Position numbers and translations under genes: made by a program
In this document: one piece after another, positions 7,523 to 16,606 of the stretch
Position numbering within the stretch: the first letter of the stretch is position 1
How the letters are laid out: each line of letters begins with the position of its first letter
From: Frankia sp. R82
Lineage (GTDB): Bacteria; Actinomycetota; Actinomycetes; Frankiales; Frankiaceae
Assembly (NCBI RefSeq): GCF_023716925.1
Contig: NZ_JAMQQG010000025.1
Coordinates: forward strand, 1-49,139
Direction of reading: 5' to 3'
DNA: 49,139 nt
Notes under the pieces: model-generated
Told to the model about the DNA's origin: nothing
The model's database searches: none
The model's input: the letters and a program-made list of their open reading frames with translations, nothing else

Positions 7523-10375
7523 GTGACGACCGATCGGACCACGGCGGCCCTGGCCGAACGCGACCCGGATCCGGGTGCCTTCGCCGGCGGGGTGTCCAGC
7601 GACGCCCGGCACGCGGCGGTGCGCGCTGGCGTGCGCCGCCTGGGCGACCTGCTCGGACAGGCGCTCACCCGGCACGAGGGTGCCAGCACTCTCACGCTGG
7701 TCGAGCAGGTGCGGGCGCTGGCTCGCCGGCCCGACAACGGCGCGGAACTCGCCCGGCTGCTGGCCGGTGTCGACGACCCGACGGCGATCGTGCTCGCCCG
7801 CGCGTTCACCGCCTACTTCCAGCTCGCCAACATCACCGAGCAGCTGTACCGCTCCCGGGAGCTGTCCGACCGGGCGCAGGGCCCGCTGGCGGAGACGTTC
7901 GCCCGGATGGGTGACGCGCTCGACGCGGGCACCCTCGACCGCGCACTCGCCGCCTCGATCGCCGGGCGGCTCGAGCTGCGCCCGGTGTTCACCGCACATC
8001 CGACCGAGGCCAGCCGCCGTTCGGTGCTCGACACGCTGCGTCGCATCGCCGACCTGCTCGACACCGACAGTCCGGATGTCGGCACGCCTCGTCCGGTGGA
8101 CGCCGAACGCCTCGGCCGACGCCTCGCCGAGATGGTCGACGTCCTGTGGCAGACCGACGAGCTGCGGGTGGAGCGGCCCAAGCCGGCCGACGAGGCCCGC
8201 TCGGCCGCCTACTACCTGGAACTGATCGCCACCGAGGTGCTGCCCGACCTGCTGGAGGAGCTCGAGCTCGCCTTCGCCCGAGTAGGGATCACGCTGCCGG
8301 CGCAGGCCCGTCCGCTGCGGTTCGGCTCGTGGGCCGGCGGTGACCGGGACGGCAACCCGAACGTCACCCCGGCCGTCACCCTTGAGGTTCTGACCCTGCA
8401 GCACGAGTTCGGCATCCGGCTGCTGACCTCGTCCGTCGAGCGGTTGGTCAAAGAGCTGACCGCGTCCACCCGGGTGGTGGAGGTGAGCGAGGAGCTGCTC
8501 ACCTCACTGGCGGCCGACCGCGCGGCGCTGCCCGAGGTGTACGAGCGCTACGTCCGGCTCAACGCCGAGGAACCGTACCGGCTCAAGTGCAGCTACATCC
8601 TGGCCCGGCTGACGGCGACCCGGGAGCGCCTGGCCGCGGGTCACCCGCATGTGGCGGGCCGGGACTACGCGGGCCTGCCCGAGGTCCTGGCCGATCTGGC
8701 GGTGATGCGCGCCTCGCTCGCGGCCAGGAACGGCAACCTCGTCGCGGACGGTCCACTGCAGCGAGTGATCCGCACCACCACGGCGATGGGTCTGGCGCTG
8801 GCGACCCTCGACATCCGCGAGCACGCCGACAAGCACCATCAGGCACTCGGCGCCCTCTACGACCTGCTTGGCGAACTGGATGTGCCCTACGCCGAGCTCG
8901 ACCGGCCCGCCCGGCGGGCCCTGCTGTCCGGCGAGCTCGCCCGGCGCCGCCCGCTGCTGGGCGGCGCGCCGCCGCCGCTGCCGGACGGGGCGCTCGGCAC
9001 GCTGGAGCTGATGCGCACGATCCGGGTGGCGCTCGACCGGTTCGGCGCGGACGTGATCGAGAGCTACATCGTCTCGATGACCCGGGACGTCGACGACATC
9101 CTCGCCGTGGCGGTGCTGGCCCGGGAGGCGGGTCTGGTCGGGGTCGGGTTCGCCGGGCAGGCGGCGTGGGCCCGCATCGGGTTCGTCCCGCTGTTCGAGA
9201 CGGTGGCGGAGCTGCGGGCCGCGGGCAGCCTGCTGGACGGGATGCTCGCCGACCCGTCCTACCGGGCGCTGGTCGGTGCACGCGGGGACGTCCAGGAGGT
9301 CATGCTCGGCTATTCGGACTCCTCCAAGGACGCCGGCATCACCGCTTCCCAGTGGGAGATCCACAAAGCCCAGCGGGACCTGCGTGACGTGGCGCGACGC
9401 CACGGCGTGGTGCTGCGGCTGTTCCACGGCCGCGGCGGCTCGGTCGGGCGCGGCGGCGGGCCCAGCGGCGAGGCGATCATGGCGCAGCCGTTCGGCACCC
9501 TGGACGGCTCCATCAAGGTGACCGAGCAGGGCGAGGTGATCTCGGACAAGTACACCCTGCCGCAGCTCGCCCGGCACAACCTTGAGATCGCCCTGTCCGC
9601 GGTGGTCGAGGCGTCGATCCTGCACCGCTCCGCCCGGCTGAGCCCGGCGGTGCTCGCCGGCTGGGACGCGACCATGCAGGCTGTGGCCGACGCGGCCCGC
9701 GAGGCCTACCAGGCGTTCGTCGCGGACCCGGCACTCGTGCCGTTCTTCCTCGCCGCCACCCCGGTGGAGGAGCTCGGCAACCTCAACATCGGTTCCCGCC
9801 CGTCGCGCCGCCCCGGCGGCTCCGGCGGCCTCGCCGACCTGCGCGCGATCCCCTGGGTCTTCGGCTGGACCCAGTCCCGGATCATCCTGCCCGGCTGGTT
9901 CGGCGTCGGCACCGGCCTCGCCGCCGCCCGCGCCGCCGGAGCCGGCGACACGCTCGCCGACATGTACCGTTCCTGGCACTTCTTCCGGACCTTCCTGGGC
10001 AACGTCCAGATGACCCTGGCCAAGTCCGACCTCACCATCGCCGAGCGCTACGTCACCACCCTCGCCAGCGAACCCACCGCTGCCGGGGAGCCCGGCACCA
10101 CCGGTGCGGCGATCTTCGAGGCGATCCGCACCGAGCACGCCCGCACCCTGCGCGAGGTCCTGGCCGTCACCGGCCAGCGGGAACTACTCGAAAACGCCCC
10201 CACCCTGCGCCACACCCTCGAGGTTCGGGACGCCTACCTCGCCCCGCTGCACGCGCTGCAGATCTCCCTGCTGGCCCGCTCCCGCGCCGCCGGCCCCGAC
10301 GCCGACCCCCACCTGCGCCGCGCCCTGCTGCTCACCATCAACGGCATCGCCGCCGGCCTGCGCAACACCGGCTGA
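7523..10375 (+). CDS. ppc: Phosphoenolpyruvate carboxylase
   Basis: Converts PEP and bicarbonate to oxaloacetate and phosphate, replenishing the TCA cycle in the cytosol. I prefer the GTG at 7523, with GGAGG 5 nt upstream, over the in-frame ATG at 7502 that contains this ribosome site. The product is 950 residues, normal for the bacterial enzyme. Signatures in order: FTAHPTEASRRSVL with the catalytic His at residue 159, GSWAGGDRDGNPNVT, LGYSDSSKDAG, the glycine loop FHGRGGSVGRGGGP, QGEVISDKY, NIGSRPSRRP, and the invariant C-terminus ending RNTG. All key residues look intact. It stands alone, with about 170 bp upstream after the M56 gene and a gene-free stretch downstream. Confidence 0.97.
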   Translation: MTTDRTTAALAERDPDPGAFAGGVSSDARHAAVRAGVRRLGDLLGQALTRHEGASTLTLVEQVRALARRPDNGAELARLLAGVDDPTAIVLARAFTAYFQLANITEQLYRSRELSDRAQGPLAETFARMGDALDAGTLDRALAASIAGRLELRPVFTAHPTEASRRSVLDTLRRIADLLDTDSPDVGTPRPVDAERLGRRLAEMVDVLWQTDELRVERPKPADEARSAAYYLELIATEVLPDLLEELELAFARVGITLPAQARPLRFGSWAGGDRDGNPNVTPAVTLEVLTLQHEFGIRLLTSSVERLVKELTASTRVVEVSEELLTSLAADRAALPEVYERYVRLNAEEPYRLKCSYILARLTATRERLAAGHPHVAGRDYAGLPEVLADLAVMRASLAARNGNLVADGPLQRVIRTTTAMGLALATLDIREHADKHHQALGALYDLLGELDVPYAELDRPARRALLSGELARRRPLLGGAPPPLPDGALGTLELMRTIRVALDRFGADVIESYIVSMTRDVDDILAVAVLAREAGLVGVGFAGQAAWARIGFVPLFETVAELRAAGSLLDGMLADPSYRALVGARGDVQEVMLGYSDSSKDAGITASQWEIHKAQRDLRDVARRHGVVLRLFHGRGGSVGRGGGPSGEAIMAQPFGTLDGSIKVTEQGEVISDKYTLPQLARHNLEIALSAVVEASILHRSARLSPAVLAGWDATMQAVADAAREAYQAFVADPALVPFFLAATPVEELGNLNIGSRPSRRPGGSGGLADLRAIPWVFGWTQSRIILPGWFGVGTGLAAARAAGAGDTLADMYRSWHFFRTFLGNVQMTLAKSDLTIAERYVTTLASEPTAAGEPGTTGAAIFEAIRTEHARTLREVLAVTGQRELLENAPTLRHTLEVRDAYLAPLHALQISLLARSRAAGPDADPHLRRALLLTINGIAAGLRNTG

Positions 10376-10869
10376 CCGCAGTGCCCGCTCACCCACGGCT
10401 GCCGCCGCCGACCAACCACCGCCCACCGAGTCGCGGGCAGTGACGGGCGGGGGCGATCCACCATTCCGCCGGGCGGCGGTGAGTACGCGGCGGTGCGTAC
10501 GCAGCCAGTCCGCTTCGCCAGCGGCGGGAACGGGTATAGGTGGGGTTCAGCCGGAGTGCGCGGCGGTCCGTATGGCGAGCAGACCGGACCACCGAGCGGA
10601 TGCGGAGAGGAGGGACACCATCAGATGTCCAGTTGGCGAGGGTTCCGACACGGAACGTGGCCGCGCATTTCCGATATGTCGGTGGTCGCTGGCAATCCGC
10701 GCATCGCGCCGTGGTTGACAGCGACCGTGAGCGGTAATTAACGACTCGGCAACAACTGTTTAATGCCCGGAGAACCTGTCAGCGTCAGCGTAGACGAACG
10801 CGTCCGATCCGGCCTCGTACAGGCCACATACACAAGGGCGTCGGACAGACCCAGACGACCAGACGGCAG
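10376..10869. other. Gene-free region downstream of ppc
   Basis: About 490 bp without a credible gene. It contains a 6-bp-arm hairpin GTACGC-GGCGGT-GCGTAC (10483-10500) and a TTGACA (10715-10720) that could be the -35 of the following small gene, though no good -10 stands 17-18 bp further. The region around 10700-10770 is noticeably AT-richer than its surroundings. Confidence 0.35.
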
Positions 10870-10881
10870 GTGGTGGACGCC

Positions 10882-11064
10882 ATGGAGACGATCGTCAAAA
10901 TTGCGGCATCTATCGACGACATTCCAACCGTCGAGGAAACGGATGCCATGCTGGACGAGCTACGCCGACGCCCACGGGACTCCGCGACGGCCAGGATGAT
11001 CGACGAGCTGCTCGAACTACGTATGCTGCTGGGCGCGGCCCTGGAGCCCACGCCCGTCGAGTAG
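10882..11064 (+). CDS. Small hypothetical protein
   Basis: A 60-residue acidic helical protein (METIVKIAASIDDIPTVEET...). Codon bias is good, AGGTGG stands about 8 nt before the ATG at 10882, and the gene is followed at once by a very strong hairpin, all supporting a real gene. In-frame GTG codons at 10870 and 10873 are alternative starts. The sequence is predicted to form two amphipathic helices with a LDELRRRP turn, but I recognise no family and assign no function. Confidence 0.55.
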   Translation: METIVKIAASIDDIPTVEETDAMLDELRRRPRDSATARMIDELLELRMLLGAALEPTPVE

Positions 11065-11071
11065 TGCCAAC

Positions 11072-11114
11072 GGGGACCTCCCCAGGCCCACCTGCAGGGC
11101 CTGGGGAGGTCCCC
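11072..11114. terminator. Perfect 18-bp hairpin, bidirectional terminator
   Basis: The arm 11072-11089 (GGGGACCTCCCCAGGCCC) and its exact complement 11097-11114 enclose a 7-nt loop. It lies between the stops of two convergent small genes (11064 and 11143). There is no U-tract, which is common for actinobacterial terminators. Confidence 0.85.
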
Positions 11115-11142
11115 GCCGTATGGCTGGTACTGCCGGCTGGTG

Positions 11143-11469
11143 CTACTGCTGCGAGCCGAACGGCTGGTTCTGGTTCTGATTCTGGTTCTGGTTCCCGCGC
11201 TGGCCACCCTGTGAGGCACCGAAGCGCTCACCGAGGTTTCCACCCTGGCCACTGCCGACGCCCACGAGCTGGTGCAGCCGGTTCTCGATGTACCGCTCGC
11301 TGTGGTGCGTCTTGTCCGCAATACGCGCAACAAGGTCGTTCACGCTGGTCGCGCTGTCGACATCCGCGGCGCTGACCTGACCGAACTGGTCCAGGATGCT
11401 GTAGCGGAGCTGCCGCCAGTTCTGCCGGAGCTGCTGCTCGATCTGCTGCTCGATCTGCTGCTGGGCCAT
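11143..11469 (-). CDS. Small CsbD-like protein with Q/N-rich tail
   Basis: A 108-residue protein beginning MAQQQIEQQIEQQLRQNW. The middle (NWRQLRYSILDQFGQVSAADVDSA, then VNDLVARIADKTHHS) resembles in spacing the CsbD-type general stress proteins (W...L...G.....D.......LV..I......), but the similarity is weak. The C-terminus is disordered: GQGG segments and a run of alternating Q and N encoded by a short AACCAG repeat. Purine-rich GGAAGGAAG lies about 10 nt upstream of the ATG. It may be a small cytosolic stress protein; that is a guess from the architecture. Confidence 0.6.
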   Translation of the reverse strand: MAQQQIEQQIEQQLRQNWRQLRYSILDQFGQVSAADVDSATSVNDLVARIADKTHHSERYIENRLHQLVGVGSGQGGNLGERFGASQGGQRGNQNQNQNQNQPFGSQQ

Positions 11470-11722
11470 GTCTGCCGTTCTTCCTTCCGTTGATGTTCAG
11501 TCTGCGCTGGACGTGCGGCGCGAGGTTACCGCGGACCATTGAGGGTGCGTCAAGCCACAGCAATTTCACGCACGCAACCGACTTTTCGAGAGTTTACGAA
11601 AAGGCGGATATCGCGGGACTGGACTCGACCGTAAATATGGCCATGCGACCACTTCAAGAAATCCCCCACCCATACCCGGAAACCGGTACGGCGGGCAGAG
11701 CCGAGAATATCCGTCCTGGTGG

Positions 11723-13216
11723 TCAGCGGTCCGCAGCCGCCCGGGTACGCGCCGCAGACTCCCGCTCGGGCGTTTCGGCAGCAACACCCTCGCCGACCGG
11801 ACGTGGGGTGAACAGCCCCTCGGCGACCCGGGCGGCGGTGCCGCGGGCCCAGGCACCGGTGCTCACCGCGCCCAGCAGCAACACGCCGAGACCGCAGGAG
11901 ACAATCGTCCACCAGCCGGTGGCACTGGTCGGATCAACCACCCCGGTACGTCCCGCCACCTGCACCGCGGCCAGCGAGCCGACGACCGCGACGCCGAGCG
12001 ACTGGCCGATCTGCCGGCTCGTCGAGGCGATGCCCGCAGCCACCCCGGCCTGCGCGCGGGGCATACCGGTCACCGCGGTGTTGGTGATCGGCGCGTTCAC
12101 CATGCCAAAGCCGAACCCGATCAGCACGTAGGCGGGTACCAGCCAGACCAGCGGCGTGTCGACGCCGAGATCAGTCAGCAGCACGCTGCCCGCGGTCATC
12201 GCGGTCCCGGCGAGCAACAGCGGGATCCGGGCACCCCGGGCGGCGACCAGCCGCCCCGACACGGGTGCGGCAACGACGGTGAGCACCGCCATCGGCAGCG
12301 TGAGGCAGCCGGCGACCAGCGGCGAGTACCCGCGCAGCTCCTGCAGGTACATGGTGTTGAGAAACTGGAAGCCGGCGACCGCGCCGAACGCGCAGACCGC
12401 GATGCCGGTGGCGGCCGCGAACGGTACCGACCGGAAAAAGCGGACGTCGAGCAGCGGTTCAGCCTGGCGCGACTCGTAACCCACCAGCACCGCACCCGCC
12501 ACCAGCGCGGCTGTGATCAGCCCGAGGGTCCGCGGCGCCACCCAGCCGATCGACGGCGCCTCGATGATCCCGTAGGTCAGGGCCGCGAGGGTCCCGATGA
12601 CCAGCAGCTGGCCAAGCGGATCGAACGCGCGCGCCCTGGCCGCCCGCGACTCCGGGACACATCGTCCCGCCAGCACGATCGCGACCAGCCCCACCGGCAC
12701 GTTCACCCAGAAAATCGCCCGCCAGCCGACCGACTCGACCAATGTGCCGCCGATCACCGGACCAAGCGCCATGCTCACCCCGATGACCGCGCCCCACACC
12801 CCGATCGCCCGGGCCCGCTCCTGCGGATCGGTGAAGGTGTTACTGATGATCGACATGGCGACCGGGTTCAGCATGCAGCCGCCGACCGCCTGCACCATCC
12901 GGAACACGATCAGCCAGGTCAGGTCAGGGGCCAGGCTGCACAGCAGCGAGCCTGCGGTGAACAGGGCAAGTCCGATGCAGAACACCCGGCGCCGGCCGAA
13001 GCGGTCCCCACTCGATCCGCCGAGCAGCAGCAGGCTGGCCAGAACCACGGTGTAGGAGTCGATCGTCCACTGCAGACCGGACGCGGAGGCGTGCAGATCG
13101 CGCCGCAACGACGGCAGAGCAATGTTGACGATGGTGTTGTCGATTCCGACGACGAACAGACTCAGGCAGCAGATCGCCAGCACGAGCAGGCGCCGCCGGT
13201 ACGTCAGCTCGGTCAT
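11723..13216 (-). CDS. MFS transporter, DHA2 (EmrB/QacA-type) 14-TM exporter
   Basis: A 497-residue polytopic protein. Family marks are motif D-like VVGIDNTIVNIALPS in helix 1, WTIDSYTV, the loop motif GGSSGDRFGRRRVF (GxxxDRxGRR) and the antiporter motif C region GVSMALGPVIGGTL. These proton-driven pumps export lipophilic drugs, dyes or the cell's own secondary metabolites; the substrate cannot be read from sequence. GGAGG is 6 nt before the ATG. No regulator is adjacent on this side, but a small inverted repeat lies upstream. It follows the methyltransferase gene on the same strand with about 170 bp between them. Confidence 0.9.
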   Translation of the reverse strand: MTELTYRRRLLVLAICCLSLFVVGIDNTIVNIALPSLRRDLHASASGLQWTIDSYTVVLASLLLLGGSSGDRFGRRRVFCIGLALFTAGSLLCSLAPDLTWLIVFRMVQAVGGCMLNPVAMSIISNTFTDPQERARAIGVWGAVIGVSMALGPVIGGTLVESVGWRAIFWVNVPVGLVAIVLAGRCVPESRAARARAFDPLGQLLVIGTLAALTYGIIEAPSIGWVAPRTLGLITAALVAGAVLVGYESRQAEPLLDVRFFRSVPFAAATGIAVCAFGAVAGFQFLNTMYLQELRGYSPLVAGCLTLPMAVLTVVAAPVSGRLVAARGARIPLLLAGTAMTAGSVLLTDLGVDTPLVWLVPAYVLIGFGFGMVNAPITNTAVTGMPRAQAGVAAGIASTSRQIGQSLGVAVVGSLAAVQVAGRTGVVDPTSATGWWTIVSCGLGVLLLGAVSTGAWARGTAARVAEGLFTPRPVGEGVAAETPERESAARTRAAADR

Positions 13217-13256
13217 CGACAGCCTCCGATGATCTCCTTGCCCCCAGCGGAAATAC

Positions 13257-13270
13257 TTAGCCTATGCTAA
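13257..13270. promoter_or_regulatory. Small inverted repeat upstream of the MFS gene
   Basis: TTAGC-CTAT-GCTAA, perfect 5-bp arms, about 40 bp upstream of the MFS ATG, in an AT-rich island where a promoter is expected. Probably an operator for an unlinked repressor (inference). Confidence 0.45.
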
Positions 13271-13383
13271 TGACTTGAGGCTCGACCCGACTCGTGACAT
13301 CTGCCTCGTCACCAGCTGTCCGGACGGGCCAGGGCCCGGACGGCGGTGGGGGCGGCGTGGCCCCGGTGGTGGGTGGAGACGGG

Positions 13384-14307
13384 CTACCTGCGGCGGGCGG
13401 TCACCAGCAGGCGGGGGGCACCGACCGTGTACGCCGCGCCGTCGAGGCCTCCGTACCGGCGAAGGTCGGTGAACCCGGCCTCGTCGAGCAGTTCACCGAT
13501 GTGACCACTGGTGCGCACGTGGTGCACCGCCGTGGTCCGCAGCTCCTGGGCACCCTGGACGAAGCGGTACTGGCTGATCTGCCGGCTGTCGGCGACATCG
13601 TAACGGCCCGACATCTCGACCACGATGTCGCCGGTGGTCATCCTGCGCACCTGCCCGGTGAAATCCGGCAGGATCGACTCGGCCGCCGCTCCCACGTCGA
13701 TGACCAGCCCACCGCCGGGACGGACCACCGCCGCGAGTGCCCGGGCGAACGCCCGTGTGCCGGCGGTGTCGAGATAGCCGAAACTGTTTCCCAGGCAGAC
13801 TGCGGCGTCGAAGACACCGAGCCCGGCCAGCTCCCGCATGTCACCGTGCACAAAGGTCACCGCATCCCCGGCCGCTGCGGATGCGGCGGCCGGCGCGGAT
13901 GCGGCGGTGCGGCGGGCGTGCTCGAGGGCTTCGGCGGACAGGTCGACGCCGGTGACCCGATAGCCGCGGGCAGCCAGCGCAAGGCTGTGCCGTCCGCTTC
14001 CGCAGGGGACGTCGAGAATCCGCGCTCCGGCCCGCAGGCCCAGCCTGGACTCGACGAAGTCGACCTCGGCCACGGTCCATTCCGGGGTGGCCACCCGGCG
14101 CCAGAACTCGTTGGGAAGGTAGGTGAAAAAGGTCGCGTACCAGGTCGGAGAGATATCCGTGGCCGGCACTTCCGCAGCGGAGGACGTGTGTACGGATGAA
14201 GTGTTCTTGCTCAACGCAGGATGCTCCAGGTTCCCGATCGGGAGATCATGACAGGACGTCTGATATCCACGGGTCACCGGAGAAAGCAGCACAGCGTCGC
14301 GTGCCAT
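13384..14307 (-). CDS. Class I SAM-dependent methyltransferase
   Basis: Up to 307 residues. The Rossmann-type SAM site is clear: motif I ARILDVPCGSGRHSLALA, the acidic residue of strand 2 in VTGVDLSAEAL, and DAAVCLGNSFGYLD after strand 4. Transfers a methyl group from S-adenosylmethionine to an unknown acceptor in the cytosol. The start is uncertain: the ATG at 14307 gives a 50-residue N-terminus unlike the family and has no ribosome site; a TTG at 14214 with GGAG about 9 nt upstream would place the protein closer to the conserved DISPTWYATFF. A palindrome CGACCG-AA-CGGTCG (14320-14333) lies just upstream of the longer start. Confidence 0.85.
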   Translation of the reverse strand: MARDAVLLSPVTRGYQTSCHDLPIGNLEHPALSKNTSSVHTSSAAEVPATDISPTWYATFFTYLPNEFWRRVATPEWTVAEVDFVESRLGLRAGARILDVPCGSGRHSLALAARGYRVTGVDLSAEALEHARRTAASAPAAASAAAGDAVTFVHGDMRELAGLGVFDAAVCLGNSFGYLDTAGTRAFARALAAVVRPGGGLVIDVGAAAESILPDFTGQVRRMTTGDIVVEMSGRYDVADSRQISQYRFVQGAQELRTTAVHHVRTSGHIGELLDEAGFTDLRRYGGLDGAAYTVGAPRLLVTARRR

Positions 14308-14759
14308 CCGATCCGCCTACGACCGAACGGTCGCGCAGCAGATCGGCAGAAAGCCGACTACCGATGACCCGGGCGATAACCCGGGGCGGCCATGAGGCAT
14401 CCTCCGTAAAGGGCCATCGGATGGCAGGAGCCACTGGATGGCAGGAGCCACCGGATGATCCGGTGGCGAACGTCCTCAAGGTTAGGCCATCGGAATGCCA
14501 CCCCGCAAGCGACTTTCCGACCGGCCGGCCACCACTGCCGCCGATGTCCGCCTGGCCAGGTCCTGCGCCGCCCGGTCGGGGCGTGCACCGATCGTCGCAC
14601 CCGCCCATCGGTGGGGCCGCCCGTGCCCGGGGAGCCGAGCCGTCCGGACCACCGTATTCTCTGGGCAGCCCGGAATTCTCCGGGCAACACGAGCTGTCCG
14701 GGCACCGCGGTCGTCCGGGCACTGTCGTGGTGGTCGCCCGGATCGGGAGGACGTCGGCA
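14308..14759. other. Intergenic region with tandem repeat upstream of the kinase
   Basis: About 450 bp without a convincing gene although the kinase frame is open through it. It holds the palindrome at 14320-14333, two tandem copies of GGATGGCAGGAGCCAC (14419-14434 and 14436-14451) and the palindrome CCGGAT-G-ATCCGG (14451-14463). The repeats may be regulatory. Confidence 0.4.
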
Positions 14760-16583
14760 GTGGAAGCTCTGCGCCCCGACGATCCCGAGACCATCGGCAG
14801 TTACCGCCTGCTGGCCCGCCTGGGCGCCGGCGGAATGGGCCGGGTCTACCTCGGCCGCAGCGCCGGTGGGCGCACGGTGGCAATCAAGGTGATCCGCGCC
14901 GAGTTCGCCGCGGAACCCCAGTTCCGCTATCGGTTCCGGCGGGAGGTGGACGCGGCCCGGCGAGTAGGGGGGCGGTGGACGGCGCCGGTGCTCGATGCCG
15001 ACCCGGAGGCCGAGCAGCCGTGGCTGGTGACGGCGTTCGTCCCGGGGCCGTCTCTGCAGGACGCGGTGCGCGAGCACGGTCCGCTTCCGGTCCGGACCGT
15101 GCGGGCACTCGGCGCGGGTCTGGCCGAGGCGCTCATCGCCGTGCATGGCGCGGGCCTTGTGCACCGTGATCTGAAGCCGTCCAACGTGCTGCTGGGCCTG
15201 GACGGTCCGAAAGTGATCGACTTCGGCATCTCCCGGGCCATCGACGCGACCATCCTGACGCACACGGGCGCAGCGGTCGGTTCGCCGGCGTACATGGCGC
15301 CCGAGCAGATCGGCACTGGTGAGATCGGTCCGGCCACCGATGTCTTCGCGCTCGGCATCGTCCTCACCTACGCCGCCACCGGTGCGCCGCCGTTTCGCGC
15401 GCCGGGCCTGCCGGCCCTGATGTACGCCATCCTGTCCTACGAGCCGGACCTGGCCGAGATACCCGCCGAGCTGCGCGAGCTGGTCGAGACCTGCCTGCGC
15501 AAGGATCCCGCCCTGCGGCCGACCCCGGCCGCGGTACTGGCCCGTCTTGCTCCCGGCGCCGGTGCCGAGAGCCGGGGCACCAGCCCGGCGACAGCCCTCA
15601 TGGCCGCGGGCTGGTTACCCCCGGACCTGGTCACAGCCCTGAGCCGCAGCGCCCTGGCGCTGCTCGACCTCGACGCCCCGACCCGCGGCCAACCCACGCC
15701 CCATCCGACTCCGCCGCCCTTCCCGACTCCTTCGTCTTCCCTGGCGCCCTCGACTCCCCCGGCGGTTGCGTCGGCGATGCCGTCGCCACCACCCCCGTCG
15801 CCGCCACCCCTGTCGCCGCCACCCCCGTCGCCGCCACCCCCGTCGCCGCCACCCCCGTCGCCGCCACCCCCGTCGCCGTCGTGGTCGCCATCGCCGGGAC
15901 CGTCCTCGTCGCGCTCGTCGCGACGGACCGGGTTCATCGTCGCGATCATCGGGGCGGCGATCGCTGGCATCGCGCTGGTCTCGGTGCTTCTGGTCGTCGT
16001 GCTCCGCCGCGACGACCAGAACGGGACGGCGGGCGGCGATCGGGGCCTGGCCGCGGCCAGCGCCGACGCCGACGGCCCTGCCGCCGCCGGATCAACCTTG
16101 CGGTCCGGCCCGACGTCGACGACCGGCTCCGGATCGACCACCCGTCCGGCCTCCGGAGCTGCCACCGGATCGACCAGCGGGTCCTCGGGGGACGCCGCCG
16201 TTCCGGCGGCCTACCTCGGTACCTGGCAGGGTGCGCTCAGCGACAGCTCCGGCATTGCGCAGAACGTCGTCATCACAGTTCGCCGTGGACAGGTCGGGGG
16301 TGTGGTCGCCCATTCCGAGGTCACCACCGATGCGCTGGCCAGCGTCACCGGCAAGGAACTACGCTGCATCGCCGACATGCGACTGACCGCGGCCTCGGAC
16401 ACCATCACGTTGCAGGACGTTCCCGGCAGCGGCGGCGACAACGAGCCGACCCTGCTGGGCCTGCCCCTGTGCGCCCACGGTGGTCAGGTCACACTGCACC
16501 GGCAGGCAGACGGCACCGTGCTCTACACCTCCGCCGTTCCGGGAACGTCGAATCCGACCGGCACGCTGACCCGCGCACGCTGA
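14760..16583 (+). CDS. Membrane serine/threonine protein kinase, PknB-like
   Basis: I start it at GTG 14760 (GGGAGG about 9 nt upstream), giving 607 residues and the kinase fold right at the N-terminus. Hanks motifs: glycine loop LGAGGMGRVYLG (22-32), lysine K43 in VAIKVI, HRDLKPSN at 135-142 with catalytic D137, DFG at 154-156, activation segment HTGAAVGSPAYMAPEQ, then DVFALGIVL. From about 300 to 390 is a Pro/Ser linker with tandem SPPPP units. One membrane helix (about 391-413) is followed by a 190-residue extracellular part containing a compact domain (YLGTWQGALSD ... VVITVRRGQVGG ... GQVTLHR) with two Cys, without PASTA repeats. It probably senses an external cue. The same strand continues to a convergent MFS gene 23 bp downstream. 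Confidence 0.9.
   Translation: MEALRPDDPETIGSYRLLARLGAGGMGRVYLGRSAGGRTVAIKVIRAEFAAEPQFRYRFRREVDAARRVGGRWTAPVLDADPEAEQPWLVTAFVPGPSLQDAVREHGPLPVRTVRALGAGLAEALIAVHGAGLVHRDLKPSNVLLGLDGPKVIDFGISRAIDATILTHTGAAVGSPAYMAPEQIGTGEIGPATDVFALGIVLTYAATGAPPFRAPGLPALMYAILSYEPDLAEIPAELRELVETCLRKDPALRPTPAAVLARLAPGAGAESRGTSPATALMAAGWLPPDLVTALSRSALALLDLDAPTRGQPTPHPTPPPFPTPSSSLAPSTPPAVASAMPSPPPPSPPPLSPPPPSPPPPSPPPPSPPPPSPSWSPSPGPSSSRSSRRTGFIVAIIGAAIAGIALVSVLLVVVLRRDDQNGTAGGDRGLAAASADADGPAAAGSTLRSGPTSTTGSGSTTRPASGAATGSTSGSSGDAAVPAAYLGTWQGALSDSSGIAQNVVITVRRGQVGGVVAHSEVTTDALASVTGKELRCIADMRLTAASDTITLQDVPGSGGDNEPTLLGLPLCAHGGQVTLHRQADGTVLYTSAVPGTSNPTGTLTRAR
15782..15880 (+). repeat. 15-bp tandem repeat encoding (SPPPP)n in the kinase linker
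   Basis: About six copies of a TCGCCGCCACCCCCG unit, one with a CTG variant, encode SPPPP repeats between kinase and membrane helix. Such repeats readily change copy number by slippage. Confidence 0.8.
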
Positions 16584-16606
16584 CGGACGTCCTCCCGCGG
16601 CCCTGC

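Noticed and set aside
8504-10138. A 544-codon minus-strand frame inside ppc
   Set aside because: The plus strand encodes all PEP carboxylase signatures here; the antisense product has no family features.
14196-14759. N-terminal extension of the kinase frame
   Set aside because: 188 codons of Pro/Arg-rich sequence without family resemblance; the GTG at 14760 has a good ribosome site directly before the kinase fold.
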